Below are positions 25,208 through 33,828 of a stretch of DNA of 64,000 bases, piece by piece; within the stretch, counting starts at the first letter, position 1; the number at the start of each line of letters is the position of its first letter. Under the pieces are notes generated by a model. It made no database searches. It saw only the letters and a program-made list of their open reading frames with translations, and was not told the origin of the DNA. Source of the stretch: Methylobacterium isbiliense. Lineage in GTDB: Bacteria > Pseudomonadota > Alphaproteobacteria > Rhizobiales > Beijerinckiaceae. A program made the position numbers and the translations under genes. Where the stretch lies: positions 248,001 to 312,000 of the forward strand of contig NZ_BPQQ01000031.1 of the NCBI RefSeq assembly GCF_022179325.1. Reading direction: 5' to 3'.

Positions 25208-27298
25208 GTGTCTGGACCCCTTGCCATTGCGGTAACTGGCAACATCAGCAGCTTCGAGAGCGCGATGAAGCGCGCGACCGACCTGGCTGCGCGTCACGCC
25301 ACCGACATCGCCGGCAACCTCTCGAGCGCCGCCACGAAGATCGACGGCGCGTTCACCGCCCTCAGCTCCGGCGCCGGCTTCGCGACCCTCGCCCGGCTGC
25401 CGGCGCTCGCCCGCAACGCCGCGGTCGGCTTCCTGGCGTTCGAGGCCGTGAAGTTCACGATCATGGAGACCGCCCGGGCGGCGGCCGAGGCACAGGAGCG
25501 GCTCGAGGAGCTGGTGAAGATCGCGACCCGGGCGAACGCCGCGGGCGTGGGCACGACGTTCCTTCAGTCCCTCACCGGCCAGGCGAAGGAGCTCCACACC
25601 GAGGCCGGCAAGCTCGAGGCGATGCTCACCCGCGCCCGCGAGGCCGCCACCCTGCGGATCGGCGAGGGCAAAGAGGCCGCCTCCTCGGCCATCGAAGACC
25701 GCCTCCGGCAGAACGTGGCGGCCGGCAACCTCGGCGCCGACGCCCTGTCCCGCTACCGGGGCGCCGACGACATGGAGAAGCGGATCAGGATCATCCTGGA
25801 CTTGATCGAGCAGCTCCAACGTGAGGGCCGCAACCTCGCCGCCTTCGACCTCGGCGCCAGGATGTTCGGCTCCGACTTCGAGATGCAGCTCCGGAACGGC
25901 GTCGACATCATCGGGGCGATGAAGCGCGCCCTCGACGGGCTCACCGTGGGCGACAACGGCCGCATCATCCGGCCCGAGGAGATCGCGCGCGCGAAGGCGA
26001 TCAACGACCAGCTCGAGGAGGCGCGCCGGATCATGGCGGACGCCCTCCGGCCCCTGAACGAGGACATCGCGCGCTGGCAGCAGGTCCAGCTACAGGCGAC
26101 AGCCGACCTGGTGACGACGGCCGCGCAGCTCGTGGGCGTGTTCGGCGCAGTCTACGAGAAGGTCCGCGCCGTGGGCGACGCCATCACGGCGATCGGCAAC
26201 TTGAGCATCTGGAAGACCATCCGGGAGGGCTTCGACGCGGTCGGGCTCTCCTCGACCAAGGGGCTCGAGCTCGTCGACCCGGAGAAGATCAAGGCCGCCG
26301 AGGAGGCCGCCGGCAAGCCGATCCAGGTCCGGGTGGCGCCCCGCACCGACCGGTCCGTGTCGCTGCCGTCGCTCTCGCCCGGCCGGGCCTCGCGCGACAG
26401 CGGCACCGAGACCGACCAGCTCGAGTCCTTCATCAACTCCCTGACCAAGGCGAACGTCGCCCTGCGAGCCGAGGTGGAAAACTACGCCAAGAGCAACGCC
26501 GAGAAGGCGGTCGCCATCAACCTCGCCAAGGCCGAGGAGATCGCGAAGCAGAACGACGTCACGCTCACCGAGGAGCAGATCAGCAAGATCCGCCAGGCGT
26601 CGACCGAAACGGCCACCTACAAGGACAAGCTCGCGGACCTCGCGCAGCAGCAGCGGCAGGCCGCCGAGGCAGCGCGCTACTTCGGCGACGCGCTCTCGAA
26701 TGGCCTCGCCGACGCCATCCTCGAGGGCAAGTCGTTCTCCGAGGTGCTGACCAACATCGTGAACCAGCTCGGCCGGTCGGCGATCCAGGCCTTGATCACC
26801 GGCCAGGGTCCGCTGGCGGGCCTCCTCGGCATGGCCGCGCCCGCGAGTGCCGGCAGCACCGCCACCGGGGGCTTGATCGGGCTCATCGGCAAGGGCTTGG
26901 GCTTCGCCGAGGGCGGCTTCGTCTCCGGCCCGGGCACGTCTACGTCGGACAGCGTCCCGGCGCGCCTGTCCAACGGCGAGTTCGTGGTGAACGCCAAGGC
27001 GGTGCAGCGGCACCGGGCGTTGCTCGAGGTGCTGAACTCCGGCGGCAGCGTCGCCCACTTCGCGGCGGGCGGCTTGGTCGGACCCGGCAGCATGCCGGCG
27101 CCGGCCGTGTCGCCGCCCGCCGGCGGACCCACGATCAGCATCTCGGCCCCGATCACGCTGCAAGCGCAGGGCGGGACGCCGGAGCAGAACCAGGAGCTCG
27201 CGAGGATGATGGGTCAGCAGGTGGAGGGCGCCATGCGCCGGGTAGCGACCGAGGAGATCCTCCGCGCCCTGCGCCCGAACGGCCTCCTCCGGAGGTAG
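25208..27298 (+). CDS. phage tail tape measure protein
   Basis: The protein has 696 residues. The GTG at 25208 follows CGGGAGAT; a TTG two codons upstream is less likely. It is mostly helical, with a central hydrophobic helix (ALARNAAVGFLAFEAV) and a long coiled-coil middle. The C-terminal glycine-rich motif is common in tape measures: GLIGKGLGFAEGGFVSGPG, then SVPARLSNGEFVVNAKA. Its length sets tail length; about 700 residues suggests a short siphovirus tail near 100 nm if the family rule holds. No tip, hub or fibre gene follows. Confidence 0.9.
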   Translation: MSGPLAIAVTGNISSFESAMKRATDLAARHATDIAGNLSSAATKIDGAFTALSSGAGFATLARLPALARNAAVGFLAFEAVKFTIMETARAAAEAQERLEELVKIATRANAAGVGTTFLQSLTGQAKELHTEAGKLEAMLTRAREAATLRIGEGKEAASSAIEDRLRQNVAAGNLGADALSRYRGADDMEKRIRIILDLIEQLQREGRNLAAFDLGARMFGSDFEMQLRNGVDIIGAMKRALDGLTVGDNGRIIRPEEIARAKAINDQLEEARRIMADALRPLNEDIARWQQVQLQATADLVTTAAQLVGVFGAVYEKVRAVGDAITAIGNLSIWKTIREGFDAVGLSSTKGLELVDPEKIKAAEEAAGKPIQVRVAPRTDRSVSLPSLSPGRASRDSGTETDQLESFINSLTKANVALRAEVENYAKSNAEKAVAINLAKAEEIAKQNDVTLTEEQISKIRQASTETATYKDKLADLAQQQRQAAEAARYFGDALSNGLADAILEGKSFSEVLTNIVNQLGRSAIQALITGQGPLAGLLGMAAPASAGSTATGGLIGLIGKGLGFAEGGFVSGPGTSTSDSVPARLSNGEFVVNAKAVQRHRALLEVLNSGGSVAHFAAGGLVGPGSMPAPAVSPPAGGPTISISAPITLQAQGGTPEQNQELARMMGQQVEGAMRRVATEEILRALRPNGLLRR

Positions 27299-28048
27299 CG
27301 CCGGCTGTTCGCAATTCTGATCTATGCAGAAAGACGGTGTTGACGGATGTCGAGGTAAAGGCGACATACGCTGTCAGAGTTTCTGGCCAGCGTTGGGTGG
27401 TGTCCCGTCAATCGGCATCGACACCCCTATGGCAAGCAACGGCTGGCCCCTGGAAAGAGCAGCCGTTGCCCATCCCGTTAAGGGATGTATCGCCTAGAGC
27501 TGGCCTGTCTCAGCGCATTAGCGCTGGGGCAGGCCCCGGCAGTGCGACGTTACCGTCTCCCACCGGTTGAAGCGGAACCGCCGGTATGACCGGACAGGCA
27601 CCGACTTCGGGAACACGCACACGCTTTTCATGGCAATAGTCCATGCCGGGAAAAAGCCCGGGCCTCCGGGGCACTGTGCCCCGGCGTCAGAGGGCAAAGG
27701 CGACCGGAGGTGCGTGATTCGCGTTCCGTGACCAAGATGAAGAAAGCCCGGCGCGATGGCAAGAGGGTGGAGACCAACTTTCACCATAGTCCAACGGTCC
27801 GCCGCAAGACCGCGTTAAGGTTTCCGATGCCGCCTTTAACGAATCATTAATCATTTAGAGCCCGCGCATGCAGTGGAACTCACCTGCACGACGCTCGAGC
27901 TTGGCAGGACGTCTCCACCGCCTTGATGAGCCCACCCCACTTCACCGCTGCGACAACCGACCGCAGATGCAAGCACCCGCACAGGGTCCGCCCGCTCGCT
28001 ACGAACCAACAAGCAGTAAACCAGTAAACTGCTTGTTGGGAGTTTTAG
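27299..28048 (+). ncRNA. 750-bp gene-free, hairpin-rich segment; structured-RNA candidate
   Basis: No convincing gene lies here. Three strong hairpins occur in order. The first is 27436-27445 with 27460-27469 (10 bp, perfect). The second is 27502-27516 with 27521-27535 (15 bp including two G-U pairs, ATTA loop). The third is 27666-27674 with 27676-27684 (9-bp arms with one central base). A further GC stem (CCGGG/CCCGG) flanks an A5 loop near 27649-27664. None is followed by a U-tract, so they are not simple terminators. This density is unlike the rest of the element. A long structured phage RNA is possible; strand and ends are unknown. Confidence 0.4.
28006..28039. promoter_or_regulatory. perfect 12-bp inverted repeat, operator candidate
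   Basis: CCAACAAGCAGT (28006-28017) and ACTGCTTGTTGG (28028-28039) are exact reverse complements around a 10-bp spacer. It ends 9 bp before the start of a ribbon-helix-helix-like protein at 28049, covering the ribosome-binding region. Autoregulation by that protein is the simplest reading. Confidence 0.65.
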
Positions 28049-28549
28049 ATGCCGTCCCCCGTTGCCATGATGAAGCTGCCCGCCGCACGCGCGGAGCAGA
28101 TGAAGACCCTCGCGCGTGACTTGGGCGTTACCGCGACCGAAGCGCTCGAGATACTGCTGAACCGCGCGATCAAGACCGGCGACATCGCCGACGTCCTCCC
28201 CGGGTTCGAGGTGCGCCGCGAGAGCGGCCAAATCGGCCTCACCCTCGACGGCACGTCCCTCCCCGCGATCAACGCCGACATTGCGCACCACATCGCCGAG
28301 GACCTCGAGCACGCCGGCACCGCCATGAAGCACGGCAAGGGCGTGCCCCGCTGGTTCGGCCGCAACGGCTACGGCGGCACCGACTTCATGCTGGTTGTCG
28401 GCCGGGTCGGCACTGGCGTCGTCGTCTCGCTCGAGGAGATGGAGCAGGGCCAAGCCATCGGCGCCGGCCGCAAGGTCCAGGCCGCGATGACGCGAGGAAT
28501 GGCCGTAGACCTCGCCCGCCAGATCCGTAACGCCGCCACCAACGCATAG
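28049..28549 (+). CDS. probable ribbon-helix-helix-type regulator with unknown C-terminal domain
   Basis: The protein has 166 residues from the ATG at 28049. The first 45 residues (KLPAARAEQMKTLARDLGV, then TATEALEILLNRAIKTGDI) have the strand-helix-helix look of CopG/ParD-type DNA-binding domains. The remainder, with VPRWFGRNGYGGTDFMLVVG and a basic helical end, is not familiar. A perfect inverted repeat lies immediately upstream. It may be the element's repressor, since no cI-like gene is seen; this is inference. It is followed by the next gene after 48 bp with a GAGAGAAG ribosome site. Confidence 0.55.
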   Translation: MPSPVAMMKLPAARAEQMKTLARDLGVTATEALEILLNRAIKTGDIADVLPGFEVRRESGQIGLTLDGTSLPAINADIAHHIAEDLEHAGTAMKHGKGVPRWFGRNGYGGTDFMLVVGRVGTGVVVSLEEMEQGQAIGAGRKVQAAMTRGMAVDLARQIRNAATNA

Positions 28550-28597
28550 AGAAAAGCCGCCGAACCGGAGAGGGTTCGACGGCGGGAGAGAAGTGAA

Positions 28598-29266
28598 ATG
28601 CCCTATCAATATAGCGACACCGCTCGCCCTGATCAAGCCGAAAGCGAAGATTGGCTCGAAGAACTTGCGGATTTGACGCTGCCGCCGCGGGAAGTGACGG
28701 AACTTTCTACCGCGAAAGTCCAGGAGATCCGCGCGCTGTTCGAGCGCGGCGAGGAGCGCCACTACGGGAGCCGGCATCCGGCCGACCTCGCCGTGGCCGA
28801 GGCAAAGAAGCAGCGGCGCGCTGAGGCGCAGAGGGCGCGGAAGCGGCAGGACAAGCAGAACCAGCGAGCGCGAGAGCGGGACGTGCGGTCGAAGGAAGCC
28901 GCGGCCGCGCTCGTGGGCCTCGACGTGCGGCCGGTGATCCAGGGCCATGTGGACCACGAACGCCTGGAGCGCGAGACCGCCGCGCTCGTGGCGTGGCTCG
29001 CGACCACGGGCCGGGAGCAGGGCGCGCTCAAGGGCAAGAACGGCGCGTCGCTGGACGACCTGATGGCGTCGCGCCGGGTCCACCTCGCGGCGCAGGCGAT
29101 CGGGAACCCGGGCTACGGCGAGTTCGCTCGCCTCCTGGCCGAGGAGACCGGTCGCCCGTGGTCGAAGGATCAGGCCCGGCGACGGCTCGCCATGCTCAAC
29201 ATGCTCGAGGAGCCGGGCAAGCCGTGGGCCGGAGGTGGTGGTGACATCGGGGGTGCGGGTCTTTGA
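28598..29266 (+). CDS. charged helical protein preceding repeat cluster, possible replication protein
   Basis: The protein has 222 residues from the ATG at 28598, with a good ribosome site. It has an acidic N-terminus and a strongly basic Arg/Lys/Gln helix around residues 65-105 (KKQRRAEAQRARKRQDKQ). The C-terminal part includes GNPGYGEFARLLAEETGRPW and SKDQARRRLAMLNML, which could be a winged-helix-like DNA-binding unit. The first copy of a 27-bp repeat lies inside its last codons, giving a Gly-rich tail. Initiator genes often sit directly beside or contain their origin repeats. No family match can be named. Confidence 0.5.
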   Translation: MPYQYSDTARPDQAESEDWLEELADLTLPPREVTELSTAKVQEIRALFERGEERHYGSRHPADLAVAEAKKQRRAEAQRARKRQDKQNQRARERDVRSKEAAAALVGLDVRPVIQGHVDHERLERETAALVAWLATTGREQGALKGKNGASLDDLMASRRVHLAAQAIGNPGYGEFARLLAEETGRPWSKDQARRRLAMLNMLEEPGKPWAGGGGDIGGAGL

Positions 29267-29512
29267 GGTGGTGACATCGGGGGTGCGGGTCTTCGCTCCG
29301 CGACCTCGGCACGCCAAGACCCGCACCCGGAAGCAACCTATTGAGATCGTTGGGTTTTATCTTGTTCTTCGGGACGCAGTCTCGAGCCGGAACAGCAAAA
29401 GACCCGCACCCCGGATGTCACCGTTTCCGCATAGATATAAAAGATAGAGATAGGAGAAGAGATACATACAACCTAGAAACAGCGCGGCGGTGACATCCGG
29501 GGTGCGGGTCTT
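29237..29512. repeat. iteron-like repeat cluster around an AT-rich core, candidate origin
   Basis: Two identical 27-bp direct repeats lie at 29237-29263 and 29267-29293 (period 30). A partial inverted copy (15 bp) lies at 29316-29330. A full inverted 24-bp copy is at 29399-29422 and a direct copy at 29489-29512; these two are exact reverse complements. All share the core GGTGACATC...GGGTGCGGGTCTT. Between the last two lie 66 bp with an AT-rich middle (AGATATAAAAGATAGAGATA) unlike the GC-rich surroundings. Iterons plus an AT-rich unwinding region are typical of plasmid and phage origins. The 114-bp unit 29399-29512 could also be a MITE-like insertion. Confidence 0.7.
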
Positions 29513-29520
29513 GAGGATAC

Positions 29521-29588
29521 CCACCTCCGGCCGACCTTTTTGGTCCTCTCCTAAGACCACCTCCGGCCCACCCTTGGGGTCTTCTCCT
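29521..29588. repeat. two degenerate 32-bp direct repeats beside the iteron cluster
   Basis: 29521-29552 and 29557-29588 both run CCACCTCCGGCC...CTCTCCT or CTTCTCCT with about 80 percent identity and a 36-bp period. A weaker third copy may start near 29590. They directly follow the last iteron. The rest of the gap to 29839 holds nothing I can name. Confidence 0.5.
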
Positions 29589-29839
29589 ACAGATACTCCC
29601 GGTTCCCCTTGGGCTGCCCCGGTCCGGTATGGGGCTAGGATTGATTTAGAAGCCCGTGGGCGGCGTTTCTGGGGCTCGGGGCTCCCGGACTACCTTTCCA
29701 ACCCAAACGCCCGCCTGTGACTCTCCTATGGCTCCGGCGCATGGTGATGCGCGCGGGCTGATCTTTCCTCGAGAATTTCGTTGCATCGCCCAAGATGTTT
29801 GTTCACCTGGACCCGGGCCACCCGCATCCGGAGAGCCCG

Positions 29840-30367
29840 ATGATCCTCTACCACTACACCGCGCCGCAGCACCTTGCCGGCATCGCCAAGCACGGCCTCA
29901 CGGTGGGCGACGTGCCGACCGACTTGCGCCGCTACAAGGGCCGCGTCGGCGTGTGGCTGACGACCTCGCCCGAGGCCACCGGTCATGGCCTCGCCGGCTC
30001 CTCCATCTCGAAGCGCCGCTACCGGCTCACGGTCGACGTGCCGCCGTCCGCGGTGGTGAAGTGGGCCGAGTGGGCGCCCGGCAACGTCACGCCGGAGACG
30101 TTCGAGAACCTCAAGAGATGCGCCGGCAGCGACGGTCCCTCGCAGTGGGAGACGTGGTTCGTGTGCTTCGGCGTCGTGCGGCCGGCGGCGATCGTGGCCT
30201 GCCGGGACATGCTCACCGGCCTCGACGTAGAGGATTGGGCCACCACCGGTCCGGCCGTCATGGCCGTGCCGGCATGGCGCCGAGAGGCTTGGCACCGGGG
30301 ACTGTCGAAGCACCATGCCCGCTCCATGCGGATGCTGAAGGCGCGCGGCGTGGAGATGCTGATCTAG
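29840..30367 (+). CDS. protein with ADP-ribosyltransferase-like N-terminus, cargo of the element
   Basis: The protein has 175 residues. The ATG at 29840 follows CCGGAGAG and opens directly into MILYHYTAPQHLAGIAKHGL, then GDVPTDLRRYKGRVGVWLTT. The pattern L-Y-H-[YF]-T, a GI..GL helix and a WLT strand resembles the start of small ART-fold and Tpt1/DarT-like proteins in phages and toxin systems. A catalytic Glu cannot be fixed with confidence (EWAPGN and EMLI are candidates). Possible roles are modification of host or phage macromolecules, defence or anti-defence. It stands alone, flanked by repeats and a palindrome. Confidence 0.5.
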   Translation: MILYHYTAPQHLAGIAKHGLTVGDVPTDLRRYKGRVGVWLTTSPEATGHGLAGSSISKRRYRLTVDVPPSAVVKWAEWAPGNVTPETFENLKRCAGSDGPSQWETWFVCFGVVRPAAIVACRDMLTGLDVEDWATTGPAVMAVPAWRREAWHRGLSKHHARSMRMLKARGVEMLI

Positions 30368-30383
30368 CGCCGTCGCTGTGACA

Positions 30384-30409
30384 AACAACAATCAACGTTG
30401 ATTGTTGTT
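30384..30409. promoter_or_regulatory. perfect 26-bp palindrome, second copy of the operator core
   Basis: The 26 bp at 30384-30409 are exactly self-complementary. Their central 16 bp, CAATCAACGTTGATTG, match 15975-15990 upstream of the portal gene except for one base. It lies 17 bp after the ART-like gene stop and about 120 bp before the last gene of the element. No U-tract follows, so a protein-binding site is more likely than a terminator. Confidence 0.65.
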
Positions 30410-30529
30410 GATCATCGCGATGGCTTAGGCCGTTTCTCAACAAAGTTTGATATTGCGCGCGGGTCGCCACGCATGTAGCTAGTGCCCGCGCAGCCAAATC
30501 AAAACCAAGCGCTGCACTGGGGCACTTTC

Positions 30530-30883
30530 ATGCACATCGTTCCGACTGAGGTATTCCGCGCCGCCGCGGAGGCAATCGCCTGTCTACGTCCCTGCCTGCT
30601 TGAAGGACGAGTAACCGCAGATCAAGTCAAGATCGCTCTCGGGGAACGCCTCGACGTGTGGCCCGCGTCGATCTTCGAGGAAGAAGTCAGGAACCTCGAC
30701 CCAAAGCGTCCCGGCGAGGCGCTGCAGGACGAGGGAGACGCGGAGTTCATCGACTTCGGCAACTCGGCGCCTCGGGAACCCGACTTCATCTCGGAGGAAG
30801 AGGACGAGCGCCCTTCGGAAGCCGAGACCGAAATGGGCGACGTGGAGCAGATGCTCGCAGAACTTGATCGCATGAAGCCGTAG
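30530..30883 (+). CDS. small acidic protein, function unknown
   Basis: The protein has 117 residues from the ATG at 30530; a GTG at 30482 would add 16 residues. The N-terminal half (MHIVPTEVFRAAAEAIACLR, then GRVTADQVKIALGERLDVWP) looks folded. The second half is very acidic (ISEEEDERPSEAETE) and ends in a short helix. Strongly acidic small phage proteins sometimes mimic DNA or bind host enzymes, but nothing here proves that. It is the last gene before the right attachment site. Confidence 0.5.
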   Translation: MHIVPTEVFRAAAEAIACLRPCLLEGRVTADQVKIALGERLDVWPASIFEEEVRNLDPKRPGEALQDEGDAEFIDFGNSAPREPDFISEEEDERPSEAETEMGDVEQMLAELDRMKP

Positions 30884-30937
30884 CCGCGAACCGGTAGGGA
30901 GTTCGTCGGGCAGCACTACACCAACGCCGACAAGCTT

Positions 30938-30965
30938 GCCCCTGGCGCACGTCGCCGGGGGCTTT
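30938..30965 (+). terminator. terminator-like hairpin near the right end of the element
   Basis: GCCCCTGGCG (30938-30947) pairs with CGCCGGGGGC (30953-30962), ten pairs with one G-U, loop CACGT, followed by TTT. It lies about 55 bp after the last element gene and would stop rightward transcription before the tRNA-Gln gene. Confidence 0.6.
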
Positions 30966-30989
30966 CAACCCCGTCCGTGGCACCCGGTC

Positions 30990-31002
30990 GACTGTTACGA
31001 CT
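30990..31002. promoter_or_regulatory. candidate integrase arm-type site, right end
   Basis: GACTGTTACGACT is identical to 14017-14029 near the left end. The 10-mer core ends 67 bp before the right 20-bp repeat, mirroring the left-side spacing. Confidence 0.55.
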
Positions 31003-31066
31003 CTGTCCCGTTTCGGGGTTGCTCGTTTCGAGTTAAGTGCTTGGGAGATAATACATTTAAGGCAAG

Positions 31067-31086
31067 TGGCTGGGGCGCCAGGATTC
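31067..31086. repeat. proximal attachment site (attR), 20-bp repeat inside tRNA-Gln
   Basis: TGGCTGGGGCGCCAGGATTC is identical to 13931-13950. On the minus strand it is the 3' part of tRNA-Gln, including CCA, the acceptor strand and part of the T-arm. Integration therefore leaves the tRNA gene intact on the chromosomal side. Confidence 0.92.
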
Positions 31087-31141
31087 GAACCTGGGAATGG
31101 CGGTACCAAAAACCGCTGCCTTACCGCTTGGCGACGCCCCA
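31067..31141 (-). tRNA. tRNA-Gln (anticodon UUG)
   Basis: The gene is 75 nt including an encoded CCA. The acceptor stem TGGGGCG pairs with CGCCCCA. The anticodon arm GCGGT-TTTTGGT-ACCGC gives anticodon TTG at 31107-31109. The T-arm CCAGG-TTCGAAT-CCTGG is perfect. It is intact and is the integration target of the element on its 3' side. Confidence 0.97.
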
Positions 31142-31257
31142 TCGTGCCGACGCGGCTTCCTAGCCGATCGGGGGGGCGGGTGGCAACCGGGCCGTGTTGG
31201 AGACCGCGGGGGCGAATGCTAAGCCGGCGGCACCATCATACGAAACGGGAGGACGCC

Positions 31258-32019
31258 ATGGGCACGGGGCCGCAGAAGATCGCGCTGGTGACGGGGGCCG
31301 GGTCGGGCGTCGGGCGCGCGGTGGCGCTGGGGCTCGCGGGCGCGGGCTACGACCTCGCGCTGGCCGGGCGGCGGGCGGAACCCCTGCAGGCGGTGCGGGC
31401 CGAGATCGAGGCCAAGGGCCGGCGGGTGCTGGCGCAGCCCACCGATGTCGGCGACGAGGATTCGGTGACGGCTTTGTTTGCGCGCGTCGAGGACACGTTC
31501 GGCCGGCTCGACGTGCTGTTCAACAATGCCGGCATCGGCGCGCCGCCCGTGCCGCTGGACGAACTCCCGGTGGCGACCTGGAAGCGGGTGGTGGACACCA
31601 ATCTCACCGGGGCCTTCCTGTGCCTGCAGGGCGCCTTCCGGCTGATGAAGACGCAGGATCCGCGCGGCGGGCGGATCATCAACAACGGCTCGATCTCGGC
31701 CTACGCGCCGCGGCCGAACTCGGCGCCCTATACGGCGACCAAACACGCCATCACGGGCCTCACCCGCTCGGCCTCGCTGGACGGGCGGGCCTTTGGCATC
31801 GCCTGCGGTCAGATCGATATCGGCAACGCCGCCACCGAGATGACCGCCCGGATGCAGACCGGTGTGCTCCAGGCCGACGGCTCGACCCGGGCCGAGCCGA
31901 CCATGGACGTGCGCCACGTCGCCGACGCGGTGGTGCACATGGCGAGCCTGCCGCTCGAAGCCAACGTGCAGTTCATGACCGTGATGGCCACCACGATGCC
32001 CTTCATCGGCCGCGGCTGA
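31258..32019 (+). CDS. SDR-family oxidoreductase
   Basis: The protein has 253 residues from the ATG at 31258, with GGGAGGA upstream. The NAD(P)-binding motif [21 protein letters not shown] and the catalytic Ser/Tyr/Lys set (GSISAYA, then YTATKHA) are present. This is a classical short-chain dehydrogenase, probably acting on a small alcohol or ketone; the substrate cannot be told. It is the first chromosomal gene right of the tRNA. Usual length; stands alone before prfC. Confidence 0.92.
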   Translation: MGTGPQKIALVTGAGSGVGRAVALGLAGAGYDLALAGRRAEPLQAVRAEIEAKGRRVLAQPTDVGDEDSVTALFARVEDTFGRLDVLFNNAGIGAPPVPLDELPVATWKRVVDTNLTGAFLCLQGAFRLMKTQDPRGGRIINNGSISAYAPRPNSAPYTATKHAITGLTRSASLDGRAFGIACGQIDIGNAATEMTARMQTGVLQADGSTRAEPTMDVRHVADAVVHMASLPLEANVQFMTVMATTMPFIGRG

Positions 32020-32132
32020 CGGGCGCGTCCGGATGAGGTAGAAGCGCGCGGGCGCTGACGCCGCGCCCGCGCCACCCCATCTTGTCCGTCATCGCCGCGC
32101 GAGACCGTGCGGCCCACCGCCGTTCGCTCCCC

Positions 32133-33755
<1,623 letters not shown>

Positions 33756-33762
33756 CCCCGAC

Positions 33763-33796
33763 GACGAGCCCGGAGATCGCGCTCCGGGCCCTCGTC
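33763..33796. terminator. bidirectional hairpin between prfC and the DUF3100 remnant
   Basis: GACGAG plus CCCGGAG (33763-33775) pair with CTCCGGG and CTCGTC (33782-33796), 13 pairs with a 2-nt bulge. It lies between convergent genes and has no U-tract, so it may act as a Rho-aided or double-sided transcription stop. Confidence 0.55.
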
Positions 33797-33828
33797 ACCT
33801 CCATCTCGTCGAGTTCGGGCGGCGGTCG

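Larger units (their letters stand above)
13931..31086 (+). mobile_element. integrated phage-like element in tRNA-Gln, about 17.1 kb
   Basis: The element is bounded by perfect 20-bp copies of the tRNA-Gln 3' end. It encodes its own integrase next to one end, with phage head, packaging and partial tail genes and a right-hand regulatory part. All genes read the same way. It lacks recognisable lysis, tail-tip, fibre, replicase and excisionase genes, and its 17 kb is short for an HK97-type tailed phage (usually 35 kb or more). It could be a reduced prophage or a satellite that encodes its own capsid. No structural gene shows an internal stop, which argues against long decay. Confidence 0.9.

Noticed and set aside
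27299-28048. Short protein genes in the hairpin-rich segment (27337-27570 plus strand; 27518-27787 minus strand)
   Set aside because: No ribosome sites, no family features, and they run through the hairpins. A non-coding reading explains the region better.
27299-28048. Assignment to a known giant phage RNA class or a diversity-generating retroelement
   Set aside because: No reverse transcriptase or variable/template repeat pair is seen, and no known RNA class motif could be recognised by eye.
29237-29512. CRISPR array
   Set aside because: Repeats differ in orientation, spacers are 3 bp to over 60 bp and irregular, and no cas gene is present.
32047-32073. Terminator after the SDR gene
   Set aside because: A GC-rich inverted segment exists but lacks a U-tract and could be chance in a GC-rich spacer before prfC.
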